Positions 61,487-64,000 of a stretch of 64,000 nt of DNA are shown here, piece after piece. The notes beneath the pieces are model-generated. The model searched no databases, was not told where the DNA came from, and was given only the letters and a program-made list of their open reading frames with translations. Location of the stretch: NCBI RefSeq assembly GCF_900102505.1, contig NZ_FMVT01000014.1, positions 1 to 64,000 of the forward strand, written 5' to 3'. The stretch is from Paracoccus tibetensis. GTDB lineage: Bacteria; Pseudomonadota; Alphaproteobacteria; Rhodobacterales; Rhodobacteraceae. Each line of letters starts with the position of its first letter. Within the stretch, counting starts at the first letter, position 1. Both the position numbers and the translations under genes were made by a program.

Positions 61487-62206
61487 CTATTCAGCGGTTG
61501 CTATAGTCAGTCTATGGAACACCGCCATGACCTTCCGGACGTGGCCCTGTGTTTCCCGATACGGAGGGATCCCCCCGTGTTGCTCGACTGCTCCGGGGCC
61601 AGCGTTATAGCCTGCGAGCGCAAGTTCCTTTGATCCAAACCGATTGAGAAGCATCAGCAAATAACGTGCCGATCCATCAAGGTTTTGGTGCATGTCGTGG
61701 GGGTCTACGCCTAATTTGGCGGCGGTCGCAGGCATGAGTTGGCCCAAGCCGATAGCGCCTACATGGCTGCGCGCCCGGGGATTATAAGCACTCTCAATTT
61801 CGATATTGGCGCGATAGAAGTTGCGCCATTCCATCAGCGACATTCCAGCCTTGCGCAAGGCAACATGACCGCCGTAGCGGACTGCGGCTTGATCGATGGC
61901 ATTGAGAACTTCTTCACTGCCCCGAACGGCTCTTGGAGCGCGAAATCCAGAATCGGGTGTCGCAAGCAGCGACATCGTATTTTCGGGGAGCGAAGCCGAG
62001 GGTGTTGTTCTCGAAATTATTGGTTGCCCGCCAGACCCAAAATGGCGGGCAAATCCGCTGCTTTGTTCTCTAAACTGGAAAGCTCCGTCGGAACCCGGCA
62101 CGAGAACCATGCCGTTGCCGTAAATTTTAGTAGGGTTAAGCGTCAGCCCCGCCAGTAGGCAAGCCACTGCCGCTGGCGCCGCTTTCCTCGCTTGAGTTCT
62201 TTGCAA
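61487..62206 (-). CDS. virB1: VirB1-type lytic transglycosylase
   Basis: The start is uncertain; TTG 62206 gives about 239 residues, with ACLLAGLTL as a possible signal. The SLT domain has YRANIEIESAYNP with catalytic Glu, GAIGLGQLMPATAAKLG and AGYNAGPGAVEQHGGIP. It opens peptidoglycan for T4SS assembly and is the promoter-proximal member of the virB set. Its 5' end overlaps the upstream gene out of frame. Confidence 0.85.
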   Translation of the reverse strand: MQRTQARKAAPAAVACLLAGLTLNPTKIYGNGMVLVPGSDGAFQFREQSSGFARHFGSGGQPIISRTTPSASLPENTMSLLATPDSGFRAPRAVRGSEEVLNAIDQAAVRYGGHVALRKAGMSLMEWRNFYRANIEIESAYNPRARSHVGAIGLGQLMPATAAKLGVDPHDMHQNLDGSARYLLMLLNRFGSKELALAGYNAGPGAVEQHGGIPPYRETQGHVRKVMAVFHRLTIATAE

Positions 62207-62540
62207 TGGAATGGAGGGTGCGGTTCCCGCTGAAGAGCGGCGTGTCCACATGCGCGAAGCCGACCTCGTGCATGAAAGATGTAAGGCCGTTAATAGTCTT
62301 GAAGACCCTGACTTTGATTTCGTCGATCTCTCCGACACGGCGTGGTGTCGTAACAAGGAGTTTCTCAAACGTTCGATCTGTATTGACGACCCGAACGATC
62401 CACTCGCCATACCAGACTGATGCTTTGCGGTAAGCCTCAGCTTGGCAGACAACTTCGGCAAGGTAGCCGCTGGCGACAAGCTGTCTGAATGTAAGTTCTG
62501 TAACCACATTCGGCGTTTCTTTTTCTAGTTCAGTCCCCAC
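62136..62540 (-). CDS. Hypothetical plasmid protein before virB1
   Basis: About 134 residues from GTG 62540, which follows GGAGGGG. It has LTFRQLVASGYLAEVVCQAEAYRKASVWYGEWIVRVV and EIKVRVFKTINGLTSFMHEVGFAHVDT, a pattern I associate with small plasmid regulatory/partition-like proteins of uncertain function. It overlaps virB1, so it may be the first gene of the transfer operon or its regulator. Confidence 0.6.
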   Translation of the reverse strand: MGTELEKETPNVVTELTFRQLVASGYLAEVVCQAEAYRKASVWYGEWIVRVVNTDRTFEKLLVTTPRRVGEIDEIKVRVFKTINGLTSFMHEVGFAHVDTPLFSGNRTLHSIAKNSSEESGASGSGLPTGGADA

Positions 62541-62964
62541 GCCTGTGGCCCCTCCAACAGGTAGGACCCGGCACCCTTCTCGGGTGCCCAAGTTCTACAA
62601 CAGTATAATGTTGACGGCAAGCCTATAGAGTTGCTGGCCGCGTTATTTTCTCAGCGCGGTCATCAGTATGACGCGAAACCGTGAAAATGAAGCTTTTTTG
62701 GCGGGTGCTTGACTGCATGAGGTGCTAGGCGCGGTCTCACGGCCGCGGACCGAGGGCTTGCGGCCACTTGCATCACAAACCGCCCCCTTCCAGGCCACCT
62801 AAGCGGTTGCTTGGAGGGGGCGGGGCAGGAACAACCCCACAGAGCCCGTTGGGCTACTAAGCTATGCGGCATCAATGGTTTGTGGCTTCGGCAGCTCTAA
62901 GCGGACCGCTTTCAGCCAAACCAGAAGACAATGCTGAATTATGAGACGGCGGCTCTAGCGACGT
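62541..62964. other. Non-coding region with hairpin upstream of virB operon
   Basis: It contains the inverted repeat CCGCCCCCTTCCA (62780-62792) against TGGAGGGGGCGG (62812-62823), without a T-run, and probably the virB promoter. No gene is supported. Confidence 0.5.
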
Positions 62965-63156
62965 CTATTCGTAGACGACATTTTCGCAACGCTCGCCCTT
63001 CCACATCACAGCGACCTGTCCGGTATTCCACCTGTAGAGCCAGCCCACCACCTCACGAGACGATTGATCGAGAACTCGCTGGATAGGGTGCGCCTCTCTC
63101 AAGTAACCCGTCATGTCATCGTCGGCAGACACGATGTTGCCACAGTCGATGCCCAT
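62965..63156 (-). CDS. Small hypothetical protein, 63 residues
   Basis: It starts MGIDCGNIVSADDDMTG at 63156 after GGAGAGAAG and contains VGWLYRWNTGQVAVMWKGE. It is acidic and soluble-looking. The family is unknown. It is divergent from the membrane-protein gene at 63291. Confidence 0.6.
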   Translation of the reverse strand: MGIDCGNIVSADDDMTGYLREAHPIQRVLDQSSREVVGWLYRWNTGQVAVMWKGERCENVVYE

Positions 63157-63290
63157 ATCTTCTCTCCAGTCTGCGGGACTCTCGCGCACGCGCCGCGTTG
63201 CACGACAGGCAATTTGTTGATGAAGGCTTAATGGACTAGCTAGGTTAACCCGATCACGATATGACCTGAAAAGAAACGAAACAGAACGAA

Positions 63291-64000
63291 ATGCAGCCTG
63301 CTAACCATCTGGTGAAAAACGGAAGATTTTTCGTTCCTCCCGCCGATACTGGCGAAAACTTCAAGGCGCTGTTCAAGCGTCTTGCGGCAGCCGGCGCTGG
63401 CAGACCTGTAGACGCGAACGGTTTCCCAGAAGGTCCGTGGACACCCGACTTACTTACGGATGCGATCTCTCAGATCGACGCCAATCGTGCCGGGGTCGAA
63501 CTGCGCACGGTCCAGCTGTGGTTCCAAGACAACGACAAAGGCATCAGCTCAGACAACATCCGATGGCTCGCACGGGTTTTCGGATGCAATGACCCAGAGG
63601 CCTCAAGCTCATGGCAGGCAGAGCTGAGTGCCTCACATGCGCGATTGATTGCCGAAAGGCGGCTCCGGCGTCGTGACGCGCAAAGTGGAAATGACCCATC
63701 TGATGAAGATGTTGACGACGAAGCACCCATCGATGACCAGGTTGGCGTTGATGCCAGAGACGAAAACACGGAGGAACCAGAGCCCGCTCGCAGCTTTAGC
63801 CTCGCCCAAAAATCTGAAGCGATGATAGGCAGGCAGTCAGTTCTCGACCTGCCTTCACTGATCTTCGCGGGTGCGGTCGCCCTTGGATTTTCGTCGTTAT
63901 TTTTGGGGATACATAGTGTCACCTATGCCAATGCCCAAGGTATGCCGAAACAGGTTGGTTTCCTGTTCGCGCCAAATTGGACCCTATTGTTTATGGTGTT
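63291..64000 (+). CDS. Unidentified membrane protein, 3' truncated by window edge
   Basis: The frame from ATG 63291 stays open to the window end (236 codons). It begins MQPANHLVKNGRFFVPPAD. A domain with TPDLLTDAISQIDANRAGVE, VQLWFQDNDKGIS and NIRWLARVFGCNDPEA follows, resembling a small DNA- or protein-binding module. An acidic linker leads to a hydrophobic helix (LPSLIFAGAVALGFSSLFLGI), and the frame is still running into another hydrophobic stretch at the edge. I do not know its function. Antisense frames here are weaker. Confidence 0.75.
   Translation, partial: MQPANHLVKNGRFFVPPADTGENFKALFKRLAAAGAGRPVDANGFPEGPWTPDLLTDAISQIDANRAGVELRTVQLWFQDNDKGISSDNIRWLARVFGCNDPEASSSWQAELSASHARLIAERRLRRRDAQSGNDPSDEDVDDEAPIDDQVGVDARDENTEEPEPARSFSLAQKSEAMIGRQSVLDLPSLIFAGAVALGFSSLFLGIHSVTYANAQGMPKQVGFLFAPNWTLLFMV

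Noticed and set aside
62780..62823. Rho-independent terminator
   Set aside because: The GC-rich stem has no T-run on either side and precedes the virB operon, so it was left as an unassigned hairpin.
63470..63922. Long open frame on the minus strand opposite the 63291 gene
   Set aside because: It is rich in Ser/Arg runs typical of antisense reading, while the plus-strand frame has a good start, sensible domain layout and continues past the edge.

Overview
The window reads as a high-GC alphaproteobacterial accessory replicon, most likely a conjugative plasmid of a Rhodobacterales (Paracoccus-like) host. That assignment is inferred from the gene families, the BigR/SqrR-type regulator, the tight ATGA/TGATG gene packing and the complete transfer apparatus. 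No replication initiator, rRNA or tRNA is visible, so the replicon itself cannot be typed.

Layout. 1-2.1 kb: the end of an IS481-type transposase gene and an IS110-family element. 2.3-6.7 kb: a sulfide/persulfide operon (two YeeE/YedE-like membrane proteins, an ETHE1-like metallo-hydrolase, a rhodanese and a SulP transporter) divergent from a two-cysteine ArsR regulator with a palindromic operator. 6.7-14.1 kb: a periplasmic thiol-redox island resembling Scs (DsbD, TlpA-like, two DsbA-like proteins) mixed with two L,D-transpeptidases and a two-component system; two CTTAA-N6-CTTAA boxes lie at its promoters. 14.1-21 kb: a mosaic of repeated non-coding backbone pieces carrying ArdC antirestriction, an IS5-type element inside a small gene, VapBC, an SRAP protein and an abortive-infection-like gene. 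21.3-39.3 kb: metal and thiol genes (two more L,D-transpeptidases, two SCO proteins, PCuAC, two DUF411 proteins, DsbA/DsbB, LspA, a Zn/Cd/Pb-type P-ATPase, two MerR regulators, a Cus-type RND pump and DUF305). 40.2-43.7 kb: small plasmid genes, a DUF4942-type methyltransferase and a thermonuclease.

43.7-62.5 kb is the transfer region: a ParA/VirC1-like ATPase with a partner protein, a phase-perfect array of 51 degenerate octamers (45252-45659), hairpins in a likely oriT zone, a MobC-like protein, a MOBP-type relaxase, a VirD4-type coupling protein and, on the other strand, a full VirB set. The set includes a 47-residue VirB7-like lipoprotein and an unusual protein in which a lytic transglycosylase domain sits between VirB5-like ends. 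At the right edge a gene for an unidentified membrane protein runs out of the window.

The most interesting signal is the octamer array. Each unit is close to xG(A/C)C followed by four loose positions. There are no indels over 408 bp, and it lies between a VirC1-like gene and the mobilization genes. It could be a centromere or an overdrive-like transfer enhancer. The second theme is four L,D-transpeptidases embedded in copper and periplasmic disulfide genes, with three sets of matching operators that suggest coordinated regulons.
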